Of a stretch of DNA of 64,000 bases, positions 14,255-26,253 are shown in pieces; position 1 is the first letter of the stretch; every line of letters starts with the position of its first letter. The notes beneath the pieces are model-generated. The model was not told the origin of the DNA. It did no database searches and was given only the letters and a program-made list of their open reading frames with translations. The position numbers and the translations under genes are program-made. Source of the stretch: Capitella teleta (taxonomy: Eukaryota > Annelida > Polychaeta > Capitellidae); contig KB301649.1 of NCBI GenBank assembly GCA_000328365.1, positions 244,305-308,304 of the forward strand, written 5' to 3'.

Positions 14255-14559
14255 ATCTGCCTAATAAACTGAAACAGACTGTCAGAATTATCAGTGCACA
14301 AAACAGTAAGCAATTCGTGTGGAAATGATTGCGGAATACATTTTGCTGATTATTTCTGTTTATCTCTTGCGACTTCCGGCGGCTCTGTTTAGGCGATCGT
14401 GGCATTATTTCGTTCGCCGCAATGAGCGTTCACTGGGAATCGCAATAGCCATTAATGCAGAGCATCTGTCATCATTGTTTCATGGTTCTGGCATTTTCGA
14501 GAGGTGCATTTAACGGTCATTCTGTCTTTTTCTTGTCTCTGTAGACTGTTTACTGAAGC

Positions 14560-14832
14560 CCCACACTATCACTCAGCAACACTCAGTCAGTCAGTGACTG
14601 ACCCACTGAGTGAGTCAGTCACTCAGAGTCAGAGTCAGTCTCAGTCTCACTCGTTTCAGTCTCACTCTCAGCCTCTGACAGTCAGTCACAGTGACTCGCC
14701 TGCTCACTGTGACTGTCACTGACTCAGTTTGACACGTGACTGTAATACTCCTGTGACTGTGATACTCATCAGGCTCAAACTCATGATACTGGCTCAGTGA
14801 CTGCATGCCAGTGCGAGTCACTGAGTGTCACT
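14560..14832. repeat. GTGACT/AGTCAC-rich low-complexity block
   Basis: About 270 bp made largely of CAGTCAC, GTGACTG, TGACTCA and CTCAGT words on both strands, including several TGAGTCA/TGACTCA (AP-1-type) sites. It lies in the divergent intergenic region, 300 bp from the LTO1 start and 800 bp from the HspQ-domain gene. Confidence 0.7.
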
Positions 14833-15615
14833 TATCATCATATCATACATATGACCGAAATCTCGTTTAAGTAGGGTAGGTAAAGGATATGTGTGGGTAA
14901 CCTGAGCAGGTTATTTCTTACTCTGAACCATGTTAAAGGCTGTGTAACCCTCTCTTTTCCTGTCATATGATGATACGAGAAGTAGCCTAAGCCTTAATTG
15001 CCATTTCACCATTACGCTTTGATGCCGATACTCAATACTTTCAGGTTACCCATGCATCTTCTTACCTCCCCTGCTCAAACGAGAATTCATAAGAGTTAGA
15101 TCCATGAATAGCCATCTCGGCTAATTCACAATAGAGACTAGAGTCTTGGAACGAGATCAACTGTCACTGTAACTGTGTCAGCACCAATACCAATCACCTG
15201 TTTATGTCACCTTACACCCGTCAGGCAGCTGACAATTAGGAGTACATATGAAATCTGTCACTACATATTTTGTTCAGCCAGCCGTAGGTCTATTGGCTAC
15301 CGAGCCAGACAGCAGTTGAGTGCTGCACTTTGATGAGATGGCTTTAGAGTTCCTAATACTATTTTATTTTATTTATTTATATATCTTTTAACTCTCCAAA
15401 CTTATCATGGCAAGCCAGGTAGTCTTTGGCTATTTAGAATTGGCATCAGGGTGTGACCTTGTCACCTGCTCTCCAGTATCCTGCTCCTAGATTCTTTGTC
15501 TGGAGCTAGGGCTATTCAGTCTCTGGGCCTTCCCTTGAAATCTGAAGGCTGATACAAAGCATCACCATCAACAATGATATTCATCATCTTCAGCTTCCTA
15601 ATCACTAGATGAGAC

Positions 15616-16697
15616 ATGCCGTTGGACGGAAGAGCTGCCTTCCAGCTGGGGGTACTTCTCTTGGCACTTCCTCTCCAGCTGCTCATCTCATCTTACTACA
15701 ATGCTGGCGATGAAACTCAAAGAACTTTCATTCTTAATAGGTATCTTTCTTCTCACACTTTCCATCAGTTGCTTTATACGTAAACCACTAACAGACTGAT
15801 AACCAAAGCAGCCGTCATTAAGGAGCAGCTTTTCACGTGGGATACTTGGCAAAATTGGTGTCAAGATTTGTACAACAAGGTGAAGATGCTCAAAAGCCTC
15901 AACCAGGAATCTGATGCTGGAACAGACGATCCTGCATTAGAAGAATCATATAAGGCTCATTCTCGAGAATATTTTGGAGGTATTTTTGTTGTCCTGTCAG
16001 TTACATCAATGCCTTAATCATATTTCTCATTCAGCTTCCAAGGAGCCAAGATATCCACGTCCCCCGCATGTCAAGTATCGGGTTGGTCAAGTGATTAAGC
16101 ATAAGAAATGGGGATACCGTGGCATCATTGTGGGTTGGGACCCTTACACTAAAGTATTATTTGTCAAATTGAAGCTTCACAAATTGAAATGGGAAGTTTC
16201 TTTCAGGCGCCTGAGTCTTGGATCAAGGAAATGCATCCTGCTGATAAGCCAGTGAGTTTTGTCTTGAATATCTGAGCAGAGTAGTTGTTATATGTATTTT
16301 CTTTCCCAAAGCATTGGAGAAAAAAACCGAGCTACTCCGTTTTAGTTGATACCAGAGACAGACCTGAGCCTCAAGCGACTTATGTGGCAGAGGAGAATAT
16401 TGAAGTGGTGACAAATACAAAGGTTTGTCTTGAGGATAATTTTCTGAATTTCATCAATTGGGAAAGAGAAGTGTAATAAAACTTGAACTTCTGAAGCTTG
16501 TCAAAAGTTTTTCTCCAACACATGGTAAATTTATAATTATACCGCAATCTCTCTTAATCTTGCCCCTTTTGAACCTTATATGTTTCTTTTTTTCTTCTCA
16601 GGTCATACACCCAGCGATTGACGATTATTTTTACAAGTACGATGGCGCTCAGTATCTGCCAAGACCAAAGTATAAGTCACTCTATCCTCAGGGATAA
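15616..16697 (+). CDS. Signal-peptide protein with HspQ/YccV-like (hemimethylated-DNA-binding fold) domain, six exons
   Basis: Exons: 15616-15740, 15795-15979, 16035-16153, 16207-16251, 16312-16422 and 16602-16697 (681 nt, 226 aa); introns are 54, 55, 53, 60 and 179 nt and all phases join. Residues about 8-27 are a hydrophobic leader (FQLGVLLLALPLQLLISSYY), so the protein is probably secreted or membrane-anchored in the secretory route. A charged helical stretch follows, containing TWDTWQNWCQDLY. The C-terminal half is a YccV/HspQ-like domain: KYRVGQVIKHKKWGYRG, then VGWDPYTKAPESWI, SYSVLVDTRDRPEPQATYV, AEENIEVV and DDYFYKYDGAQYLPRP. The same fold ends human FBXO21 and plant ClpF and is the bacterial heat-shock protein HspQ. 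The family is known from DNA-binding and Clp-protease adaptor roles, but the function of the secreted animal version is not something I can state. LTO1 lies upstream in divergent orientation. Confidence 0.92.
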
Positions 16698-17676
16698 AAC
16701 ACTGCTGTGCATCATCTTCATGTCATAACAAGCAACATTGGTTTGTGATCTGAAAACACTTAGTCACGAGTGCTTTTTCTGTTTGCCTGCATTCTTTCAT
16801 TCTTAGTTCTTTTGGTCGTATGTCAAATTACAGTTATTCTTCATATGAACCTTCGTGAAATGTACTTGCTTACGGGGGGATAATTGACAGGATTCATAAT
16901 TTTATCCACATTAACAAAAATCTGGTTCCTGGAATCAACCAGTCGAAAATTATTTATAAAACTTATAAAAATAAAAATAATTGGTGTTTGATGATTCTGT
17001 ATAAAATTTTACTTTCTGGTGTTATTTGAATGTTTTTATTTCATTGCTTGCGAATTAAAACATTGATGTTCTAATTATGATAGGATGGAAATTTCTACTT
17101 AGTTCAAATTTTAAATTGGCTGTTATGGTTATGTCTGTTATGTGAAAAATGAATGAATAATAAAGTAAGTAATAGCTGTTGCTGAATGCCAGTAAGTCTG
17201 ATTTTATGGAAGGTACTCTTTATGGTGTTGTATTATGTTACATATATATTTTCGTATGTGATATAGCTGTGCGTCTCTGCTCATTTGAAAATCAAAAATG
17301 TCAACCTGCTCACTACTGCTGGCTGTGCTTATGAAATAGACCTGATCATTTCATTGTAATGTCCGTAATTCATACTGCACCCTTGCAGACGGCAGGTTCC
17401 TGTGTTGCGTCATATATACGTCATGATCTCCATTGAAGTCACCCCAATAAATGCTAATACACATTATGCAGTCATACATGTTTGACATCCTTATTTTGCC
17501 AGATCTGAATAAATTTATTATTATCATTACAATGTATTATTAATCACTGTTCATACATAGGATTTATTTTGTACATTTTACAAATATTCTCAATGATGCT
17601 GTTGGTTGCTCATGACAATAATTGTGATTTATTTTTGTCTGTGGAGGTCTCCATTTCAGTTTCATTCTTAAGAAAT
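16698..17676. other. 3-prime flank of the HspQ-domain gene
   Basis: AT-rich, with an AATAAA near 17158 (AATGAATAATAAAG) that could serve as the polyadenylation signal. No coding signal before the gypsy element. Confidence 0.5.
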
Positions 17677-17681
17677 AATGG

Positions 17682-17818
17682 TGTAGTGGACGCACACATA
17701 TAAAACAATCCTAAGCACTCTTGCAATGGATCGACTCAATGCACCCTTTATAAGGCCATGTTTTCGGCAAATAAATTCACTCGTCTCCTGAAGTTCTCTC
17801 GTGTCTTCACTTCGCCAA
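17682..17818 (+). repeat. Left LTR of the gypsy element
   Basis: 137 bp beginning TGTAGTGGACG and ending CTTCGCCAA. It contains a TATAAAA-like box (CATATAAAACA) and an AATAAA signal near its end, as expected for an LTR promoter and polyadenylation site. Confidence 0.88.
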
Positions 17819-18401
17819 AGTGGTGACCCTGAACGCTCTATGGCAGAAGTAGCAGCTGTGGCAGTTAAGCTGCCAACCTTTTGGACGACCAACGCGACGG
17901 CATGGTTTGCTCAGGCTGAGGCCCAATTCCAGCTGAGGAACATCGTCCAAGATGATACTAGATATTACTACGTTGTTGCTGCACTGGACGCCGAGACATC
18001 TAACCGGGCCACGCTGATACTGCAAAGGCCCCCTGCGGACGAGAAGTACGCCAAATTAAAGAAATTTCTGCTTAATTCGTTTGAACCGTCAGAGGCAGAG
18101 AGGGCAGAACAACTACTCAATATGGGGGAGCTAGGCGACCGGAAACCTACTGAGCTGATGGATAAGATACTGCAATTGAACGGCACTTCTGATCAGCATT
18201 TCCTATTGAGACAGATCTTCATCCGAGCCCTGCCAGTGCCTCTGAAGCAAGCAGTTGCCACTCTCCAAGAAGATGACCTCCAATCGTTAGCAATGGAGGC
18301 AGACCGAATTAGTGTTTGTTGCAAAACACAATTCTGCATTAATGAGGCGTCAGAGGATGCGCTTGAGATCGACGTCGTGGCAAAGAGGCGACAGAGAAGG
18401 C

Positions 18402-18451
18402 NNNNNNNNNNNNNNNNNNNNNNNNNNNNNNNNNNNNNNNNNNNNNNNNNN
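18402..18451. other. Assembly gap (about 50 N)
   Basis: Run of N inside the gypsy element, almost certainly a placeholder of unknown true length. Confidence 0.98.
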
Positions 18452-19075
18452 GTTCCTGGCCGAGAGTCTGGGCGCCAAGCTCCACAACACCACTGCCTAT
18501 CACCCTCAGTCGAATGGAATGGTGGAGAGAATGCACAGGACCATGAAAACTGCTCTTCGTGCCCGTCTCACCGGGCCCTGCTGGATGGACCAGTTGCCCT
18601 GGGTGCTTCTTGGCCTCAGAACCACACCAAAGGAAGACTTGGGGGTATCGTCGGCTGATATAGTTTTCCGGCACAGCATCCGGATCCCCGGTGACTTGTT
18701 TGACAGGGGAGAGAACAGCCATGCTCCAACCATTCCCAGTTTTCCTGCTCATCATCGGACTCCACAAAACAACACCCCAGCCTCGCTAAGAAAGACTTCA
18801 TTCGTGTGGGTGCGTACAGATGCTCACAGAGGACCGCTCCAGTCACCCTACCACGGGCCTTACAGGGTACTCAGCCGCGGAGACAAAACATTCACCCTAG
18901 CAGTAAAAGGGCGCAGGGATTGTGTCAGCATTGACAGACTAAAGCCTGCTAGCGACCCTCAGGTGGACTCTGAAGAATCTAAGCAACCTGTGGGAACAAC
19001 TAAGCAGATCCGGACTCGCAGCGGTCGTGTGATTAGATCCCCGATTCGCTACCTCTCCTCCTAAGGGGGAAGCCC

Positions 19076-19212
19076 TGTAGTGGACGCACACATATAAAAC
19101 AATCCTAAGCACTCTTGCAATGGATCGACTCAATGCACCCTTTATAAGGCCATGTTTTCGGCAAATAAATTCACTCGTCTCCTGAAGTTCTCTCGTGTCT
19201 TCACTTCGCCAA
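19076..19212 (+). repeat. Right LTR of the gypsy element
   Basis: Identical by eye to 17682-17818 and directly followed by the AATGG target duplicate at 19213-19217. Confidence 0.88.
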
Positions 19213-19217
19213 AATGG

Positions 19218-21945
19218 AATCAATATTTTCTATGCACTGATTAATGGAAATATAAGATTACATCATTACATGACCATTGCACAGAGAAAGATTTGTTTAT
19301 TTTGTTGCATATATACCCTAGAATCCAACCCAGAAGTGTGCCAATTATGATCTATGACAAAACTACTTAATGGTAAATTTGAATTTGTTTATTTATCTGA
19401 AATACAAAACAAATAGCACAAACTAACATAGAATAAGATCAACTGTTTAAATGTCAATAATAAAACAAAAGAAAGGTATATCAGACAGCACAGCTAGGGG
19501 AAGGCACCGAGGTGTATATTTCCCCTAGCCAAAGCAAATAAACAAAAGTAGACAGCTCGCTAGTGTCAGAAAAAATAAAATAAAAAATAACGATATGCAA
19601 CTGTATAGAATTATATTATATTAAAAAAATTCTTTACAAAATTAATTTAAAAAAAAAAAAATGGACGGAAAAATAATAATAAAAATAATAATAATAGATT
19701 TTTTTTTAATGGGGAGAATGAATTTAAATACATGTAGTACAAATTCAAAAGAAACACACAATTGAACTCCTATGAAAACCAAAGTATTGCAGAATAGCAC
19801 AGAGTGGTCCAAAAGTAGTCCTATCTTCTCCTTGTTAAAGATCTCTATGCCTTTCACTGGTGCTACGCATTTCTGAGAGAGTGTTACAAAACAAATCGCA
19901 GTGTAAAAATCACACGAAGAAAAATAAAAACTTGGTATGGTTAGTCTAACATGTCATCCTGGTATTCCTATAAATTTTATTCCAATTTTATGAACATTTA
20001 TGCCGATATATCTCAATTAATAGAGTGCACTCATCATTCCGCGATATTTCTACTTTTAAATATGGCAGCAAACAGGGCCCCGGACCATAAATAAGCTTTA
20101 TTTATATACACATAATTCAGGCAATGCTCTCATATTATTGTTCTGTTTGAGAGTGCTATTGTCGTGGCAGTTGCACTAATGGTTATCTCTAAAAATCAAA
20201 ACAAAGCAGAGAGTTTGTATTGAAGCGTCATACAAGAGATGCCATTCTTTAATGTTCGTTCAGGTGATCATGTGATTCAGCTCTCTTCGAGATCATACAC
20301 CACTCGCATTTAAATATTCCTCCCTAATCTAAAATTGAACTTTTGCTTGATTTCTTTGCATAAATGGTTATGGGCGCAGAAAAACATCGTCAATCCTTAC
20401 CAGGTAGTTATTTTTTGGAATAATTAATACATTTTAGCAAATTTTAAGAGTTTTTTAACATGGAGTAGATATAGACTACTTTTGGCCCACTCTGCATAAT
20501 ATAATTATAATATAATTATATTATAATTAAATTATAATATATTATAATTATTATAATTATAATATTATTATTATTATTATTAATTATTATTATTAATTAA
20601 TTAAAAAATTGTGGTGAACTTAAGTGAGAATTATTTTCATGTAGGCCCTAAGTGTCACAGCCAAAGATGTAATACGTCATGAGTAGCAAAAGATCTAACA
20701 TAATGCTAAGTTATAAAAATATCACCGCGCATTTGTCTCCGTTTGATGTGAAACCGAAACTCATAATTTTGCCTGGCGCCACCTAGCGAGTTGCCGTACG
20801 TTCTGTTTGCAAGATTATTTCCGCTCATAGACAACTGCAATTTGTGGATCCGCTTCAAGTGTTCAATCGGCGATTGAACGCATCCGAGATCGATCTCTGT
20901 GATATCTGCGATCTCCCACCAATCGATTGAATTCGAAGAAGTAATACTTACAGTGATTCTCCACCCTACCCTTAGGCATTAACAGAATCGGCTGGAATCA
21001 GTAATAATTATTTATGAATTGAATGCCGCAATGCGTTATGATTATTCAGGAAATTTGAAGATTGCCGTCGATTTATACATTTTTCATAGCTACTAATTAT
21101 TAATTAACTGACTTGTTTATTAGTTTTGGTACTTATTTCCTAGGTTAAATTAATTAAATGCCTTTCAATATCAATATTTTTTCCCTCAATTTTTCTCATA
21201 GTTATAATTATATTATTATAATTAATATATATTATTATAGCCTTGTTTGTTCACTAGCTGCATGTATAAATTAAGCACTAGCGTTAGAGTCATTCATGAA
21301 TATATTTTCATTACATTGTAAAAAACAGTTATATTATCAAGAGTACTTTTCCGTACAAGAATGGTCATTTTCATGGAATGTATAATTATATAGGCACAAC
21401 CTAGAGTAATTTAGTGAATATATATTATATGCTATAATTTAATTTATATATTCCACATTTCAGTTAGGTTGAAATATGCATGTGACCCTCCACCAAGAAA
21501 GCAGCGATCAGTTGCAAACAATTTTTTTTTTCACAATCGCTTTCATCCTCCTTATTATGGCTTATTATTATAATAAATTAATGAAAGGTTTGAGAAGAGG
21601 GTCCTGATGAAAAGTTTGTGCTCTATGTTTAGATTTATACAAATTTATGTAGACTTGTAATGCTTTAATTAGCTAGAGGTACAGTATCTATGTGTACCTT
21701 CACGGTTTCCAGTGAGCAACCTTTTGACAAATGTGACCCATATGCAAGTATTACCTTCTATTATGACAATGTAATGCAATGATATTCTATATCGTGTAAA
21801 GAGACACACCGCCAAACAATTTTTCAGGTTGGCGCAAAGGTCACTCACAATAGTTGCAGTGGTAGCTTACCTAAAAGGATCAATCATGACTCTAGGAACG
21901 ACTGTAGGTCTACGTATATGTTCATCTCCCTCATGAATTTTCAGG
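19218..21945. other. Intergenic region before the sirtuin
   Basis: Strongly AT-rich, with the AT palindromic tract and decayed repeat sequence around 19400-20100 that distantly resembles 24560-24780 (shared GACAGCACAG, GAGGTGTAT, GGGGCCC words). A GCGTTATGAT word lies at 21031. No gene seen. Confidence 0.5.
20496..20612. repeat. AT-only palindromic tract
   Basis: Nearly pure A/T made of TATAATTATA-type palindromes and ATT repeats; likely a cruciform-prone microsatellite. Confidence 0.85.
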
Positions 21946-24180
21946 ATGAATTCCAATTCCACAATATCACTTCGCCTGAGGCTGACCAACCCTAAACCCA
22001 GGTATTCTGAAGAATTCCTCATCATGAATCGCACTAGTTTGCTTCCCTTTCAGCAGCCACCAGAAATCTGAAGCCTCCGCTCCATCCAGCGCCCCAGAGA
22101 TGACATGTTGTCTACATAGCTGTCTCCATGACAACCACAGCATCATGCCAAGCGATGAGCGGATTGAAGTAACCACCACCCTGCCTCCAAAATCTTCTGC
22201 GATGAAGTTCAAAATTGCCTGGGGTCCGAAGGGAGGAGCCAAGTTCCACCGCACATGTTGGGACGCTGTCGTCAAATCTTCTCGTGCCAGAGCAAAGGTT
22301 TGCAACTTTGTGATGAAAGTGCCAAAATAAATTGTTTCAATGTTTTTAATTTCAGAAATCAATAGTTGTGGAGATGTCGGCCAAGGAGAAGGAAATGGTG
22401 AAAGTAGCCGCCAAGACGGCTGAAACGCATGACTCTTTAGCCAGAATTCAGGCTGAAGCCAAGCGTATTGCGGCCATGATAACCAAAGCGAAGCATTTGG
22501 TTGCATTTACTGGAGCAGGAATCTCAACCTCTGCTGGCATTGGGGACTTCAGGTATGCTTGAAAATGATGTGTAGTTACTGGATGCATGCGCTGGTGCTT
22601 ATGCAGAGGCAAGAGTGGCAAGTGGACTGAGGAGGATCGTCATGGATACGACCATGAACCAGAAGCCAAAAGGTCACGCGTGGATTCAGACTCAAACGGT
22701 TTGATTTCATCAAATGATTGATTAATGAATTGACGGGTGTTGCAGGAGTGGAAGGAGAAGAGGTTCCCTACGAAGACCTTCGCCCCACTTTCACCCACGA
22801 TGCCATTTTTAAACTTAGTGAAATGAATCATTTGAAGCACATCATCAGTCAGAATGCAGATGGCCTCCATCTCCTCTCAGGTGAGGATTCATTAATTAAA
22901 TGCTGATTATAATTATGCTAATTTGATTGAATATGTGCAGGTATTTCTCATACTGGCCTCTCTGAACTGCATGGCAACGTTTTTATCGAGCGTTGTGAGA
23001 AATGCGGCCATCGGTACGAGCGGTCGTTTTATGTGATGGATGATGTTGCGTGCGAATATTTTGAAGAGAAAGCAGAATTGGGTCACACTGACATTATTCG
23101 CCCGAAACATGCAAAAGAATGCACCACGTGTGGGTTGAACCACAGAACAGGACGAATGTGTGAAGAAAAGGTGAGTTGTGACTTAAGCGTGGTTTTACGG
23201 CTCCACCAACATTCAGTTGCGTTATATGGGTTCAGAACAGGGACAGGGCTAATCCCCATCTCTTTTTCAATAGATTCCAAGGTAATAAATCCCAAGGTTT
23301 TTTAATCCTGCATCCTTCCATAGACAGTAACACACAGCCCTCAGTCTTGCTATGCAGTTGGGCGCAGTACTGCAAAGTCACAGAGGAATTATGATGTATT
23401 ATAACTCACAATCATAACGCCTCATGTGCCAACTCGGGCCTCAAATTCAGTACCCATCAGAAATAGAATTGCAGTCAAACTGGCAACTCAGTTGCTCTAT
23501 TTTGAGGTGCTGGCCTAAATCGCTTGAGTTATGAACTTTTTAATTGCATCTGGAACAACTTTTTCAAAGTTTCTTACATTGACTTCCTAAATTCACGTCT
23601 CTTTATAAGGTTCATGGCCAATGGTAGTCACATTGGCCAGAGGCTCATTGTTGGCGCCCCTGATGTCAGTCAGCAGCGTCAGCCACTTTTGTCATTTTTA
23701 TTACATCTTAAATGAAGTCTTTGGTTGCTCAGAATTGCGATGGGCATTTAATGGACTCCATCATCAATTTCGGAGACCTCCTTGAAGCGGCGATTCTGAA
23801 GAAAGCGGAAGACGAGGCAAAGAAATCTGACGTCATGCTCATACTCGGCTCAACTGTGACAGTGACTCCTGCCTCTGCCCTTGTTACCATGGGAACCAAA
23901 CCACTCAAACTCATCATCTGCAACAGGTGAGCAGCTGATTGTTGTGCGCCATCAGTTTTCTGCTAAGTTTTGTCTTCACAGGCAGAAAACGCAGTTTGAC
24001 GATATTTGTGACGAAAAAGACAAAACAAATGGTGAAAAACATGGTGCGCGTGTCTTTGGAGATTGTGATGTTCTCATGAGAGAGGTCATGAAGTGCATTC
24101 TATCCCAGGATGCATTTGAGGAATGGAATGAGCAGCGCAAGGAGAGACTGAGAATATACAATGAAAATAGACCAAAATAA
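21946..24180 (+). CDS. SIRT6/7-type (class IV) NAD-dependent protein deacylase, eight exons
   Basis: Exons: 21946-22001, 22054-22297, 22356-22552, 22607-22698, 22746-22880, 22941-23170, 23733-23926 and 23982-24180 (1347 nt, 448 aa). Introns are 47-60 nt except intron 6 (562 nt), which holds an old SINE copy. Visible sirtuin motifs: GAGIST (about 153-158), GIGDFR, QNAD (about 232-235), catalytic His in ELHGN (about 252), zinc cysteines C260-x2-C263, the TGRMC and NCDGHLMDSI segment typical of SIRT6/7, and GSTVTVTPA for NAD binding. The reaction is NAD-dependent removal of acyl groups from lysine, in this class usually on nuclear chromatin. Two oddities: the usual GIPDFR proline is a glycine and FGE reads FGD. 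About 130 residues precede the core, including AKFHRTCW, which hints at half of a treble-clef zinc finger. The ATG at 21946 sits one base after a possible acceptor, so further 5-prime exons cannot be excluded. The C-terminus is charged (EEWNEQRKERLRIYNENRPK). Confidence 0.92.
23189..23512 (-). mobile_element. Old SINE copy inside sirtuin intron 6
   Basis: Diverged but colinear with the 25.7-kb SINE: GGTTTTACGGCTCCACC, TAAATCCCAAGG, CATAGACAGTA, GTCACAGAGGAATTA, AATCATAACGCC and a decayed tRNA head. It accounts for the unusual 562-nt intron. Confidence 0.75.
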
Positions 24181-25507
24181 TGAGCAAACACTGCTAGGGT
24201 TATTTCCTCAAGGGATGTTGTTTGCCATTGTCATGTGTATGTATGAATAATGTATCATTGGATGAATGAATTATCTCAATCAAATTCATCAGTTCTAATG
24301 TCATCATAATTAATTAATATAATTTGTATTTATTGTTATCAAAATAATATTATTTTACCTGCATTCATCTCTTTTCTTTCTTAATTTTTTATTTTGCGAC
24401 TCTTGGGTCAACTGGAATACATGTTTGTATGTGTAACACTTATTCAGATTCAAATTATTCAGGTCAATTTGATTCTGTAAACTTCAATACAAGTTATAGA
24501 TGCTTGTGTCTTGATTTGAATTTGGTTGAATTTTAGTTTGATTTAACTTATCGGAAACCCAAATATTACAGTAGAAGAGGAAAAACAAATCGTGCAAAAA
24601 TAAAAATTGCGAAATCAATGGCAATAAATAGGTACATGTACCTATGTCTTGTTAAAAGATGTTGACAGCACAGATCAAAACACTGAGGTGTATTGATTTC
24701 CCATGGCCAAAAAAGGTTGTGATTTATACAGCTGATTGCTTTGTGGTGGGGCCCTGGCTTACAATGCAGTTATATCAGAATGTAAATGACATGCGTTCAG
24801 ACGCAATACTTGTGCTAGTACATATATTATCTACCAGTAGTTATCTAAATTTTGTCTTGAGTCTTTTTTTTTATGCATTAATTTTGCTGCTCTTCAATAG
24901 CAGTTATGGTTGGAGATTATCCAATGCTGAATGATTGGAGGGATTTTGAAGGGCATTTCATGGTGCTGCTCGGAGAATCTATTGCTCAAGTATGTACAGT
25001 ATTGTACACTGAGCGGTTTTGTCATGTTTTCTTGTAATCTTAATTTAACTTCTAAGTCTCGATACATTTACATTGGTGTGATGCTGCGCCAGTCAAGGGA
25101 TGGTCAATATGCTAATTAATCATGTTAGTTGGTCAAAGGACTAATAGCAGTGTCCCCAGGACAAGCCTCAGATAAGAGTGCACAAGTACGTGCTCATTAC
25201 CTGATACTGTTCATAAACATGAAACTGCGATCGATTAGAAATACTTTTATCCTACATGTGTATCAGAGCAAATTAATCCACGGATGGAAAAAACATTGAA
25301 TACGACCTCCTTGGTTTCCATGGAAACACTATAGCATAAATATGTAGTCTCGATTAAAACATCCAATTGCTTTTCAGTCTGCTTTCAACAGTATATGATA
25401 CATGCATTAATTATTTGAAAGTTCCAAAAGATCCATTTAATTACGTGCCGAGAAAATCCCCTCGAAAAAAGACCAACAAAGAGAGAGCGGTTAGCATGCC
25501 TCGATCC

Positions 25508-25640
25508 TGGTATATGCCGTGACCTAGACCTAACCATTTGTATGTGCCGTGACCTAGGCCTAACCATTTGTATGTGCCGTGACCTAGGCCTAACCATTTG
25601 TATGTGCCGTGACCAAGGCCTAACCATTTGTATGCCGTGT
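25508..25640. repeat. 30-bp tandem repeat
   Basis: Four and a bit copies of a unit containing TGCCGTGACCTAGGCCTAAC and CATTTGTAT, just upstream of the full-length SINE. Open frames through it are repetitive and not convincing as genes. Confidence 0.93.
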
Positions 25641-25720
25641 CGGTGCATTAGAAACTTTGACATTTTAACCAAATGTATAATATGCGTAGGATTCACCACT
25701 GAAAGTATGATTGATCGTTG

Positions 25721-26061
25721 TGAGTGAGTGAGTGAGTGATGGGGTTTTACGGCTCCACCCAATCCGATCGGATGAAACGGGCGCCAGAACAGAAGGCCCG
25801 GGACCGGGGTTTCCCCCTACTCTTATCGATAAATCCCAAGGGTTCTATATCTTGCATACCACCATAAACAGTATTACACAGTGCCCGGCCTTGTTACGCA
25901 GTTGGGCAGCACTGCAGAGTCACCGAAGAATTACAATAACGAATTACAATTCACAATCATAACGCCCGTGGCCTGATCGGATCTCGAACCCGGGACCTCG
26001 ACCCCCATGGTCGGCATTGGATTGTAGTCAGCGGTTTAACCCACTGAGCTATCCGGTGCCC
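25721..26061 (-). mobile_element. Full-length tRNA-derived SINE with 13-bp target duplication
   Basis: Read on the minus strand it begins GGGCACCGGATAGCTCAGTG, a tRNA head with A box (TAGCTCAGTGGGTTA) and B box (GGTTCGAGATCC). A shared body follows and the element ends in a (CACT)n-type tail (GTGAGTGAGTGAGTGA on the plus strand). The flanks TGATTGATCGTTG at 25708-25720 and 26062-26074 are identical 13-bp duplications. This is a polymerase III SINE mobilised by a LINE; the identical flanks indicate a young insertion. Three other copies are listed. Confidence 0.92.
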
Positions 26062-26221
26062 TGATTGATCGTTGCATTGAATAGAAGAAAATTAATGCAA
26101 CTCAATATTGGGAAATTAAAGAAATTTTCATGTTAATTTATTCATTATACGAATTTTTCGCGAATAGAAAATACAAGTAATCTAAATCCATCGAAAAAAT
26201 TATAATGAAGTTTAACCTGAG

Positions 26222-26253
<32 letters not shown>

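Larger units (their letters stand above)
17677..19217 (+). mobile_element. Ty3/gypsy LTR retrotransposon, young, interior interrupted by an assembly gap
   Basis: 137-bp LTRs at 17682-17818 and 19076-19212 look identical by eye and are flanked by the 5-bp target duplication AATGG. A primer-binding-like stretch follows the left LTR. The left body encodes a gag-like protein (MAEVAAVAVKLPTFWTTNA onward, to the gap). The right body after the gap encodes the integrase C-terminal part (AYHPQSNGMVERMHRTMK, YHGPYRVL) up to a stop just before the right LTR. Protease and reverse transcriptase are not visible; they may be hidden by the gap at about 18402-18451. Identical LTRs mean a very recent insertion. 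Whether it is whole cannot be judged across the gap; no obvious break is seen in the visible parts. Confidence 0.9.

Noticed and set aside
19400-20100. Repeat shared with 24560-24780
   Set aside because: Only short scattered words agree; too weak to define an element by eye.
25960-26061. Functional tRNA gene on the minus strand
   Set aside because: A and B boxes are present but the acceptor stem is not closed and the sequence runs into a repeated body with target duplications, so it is a SINE head.
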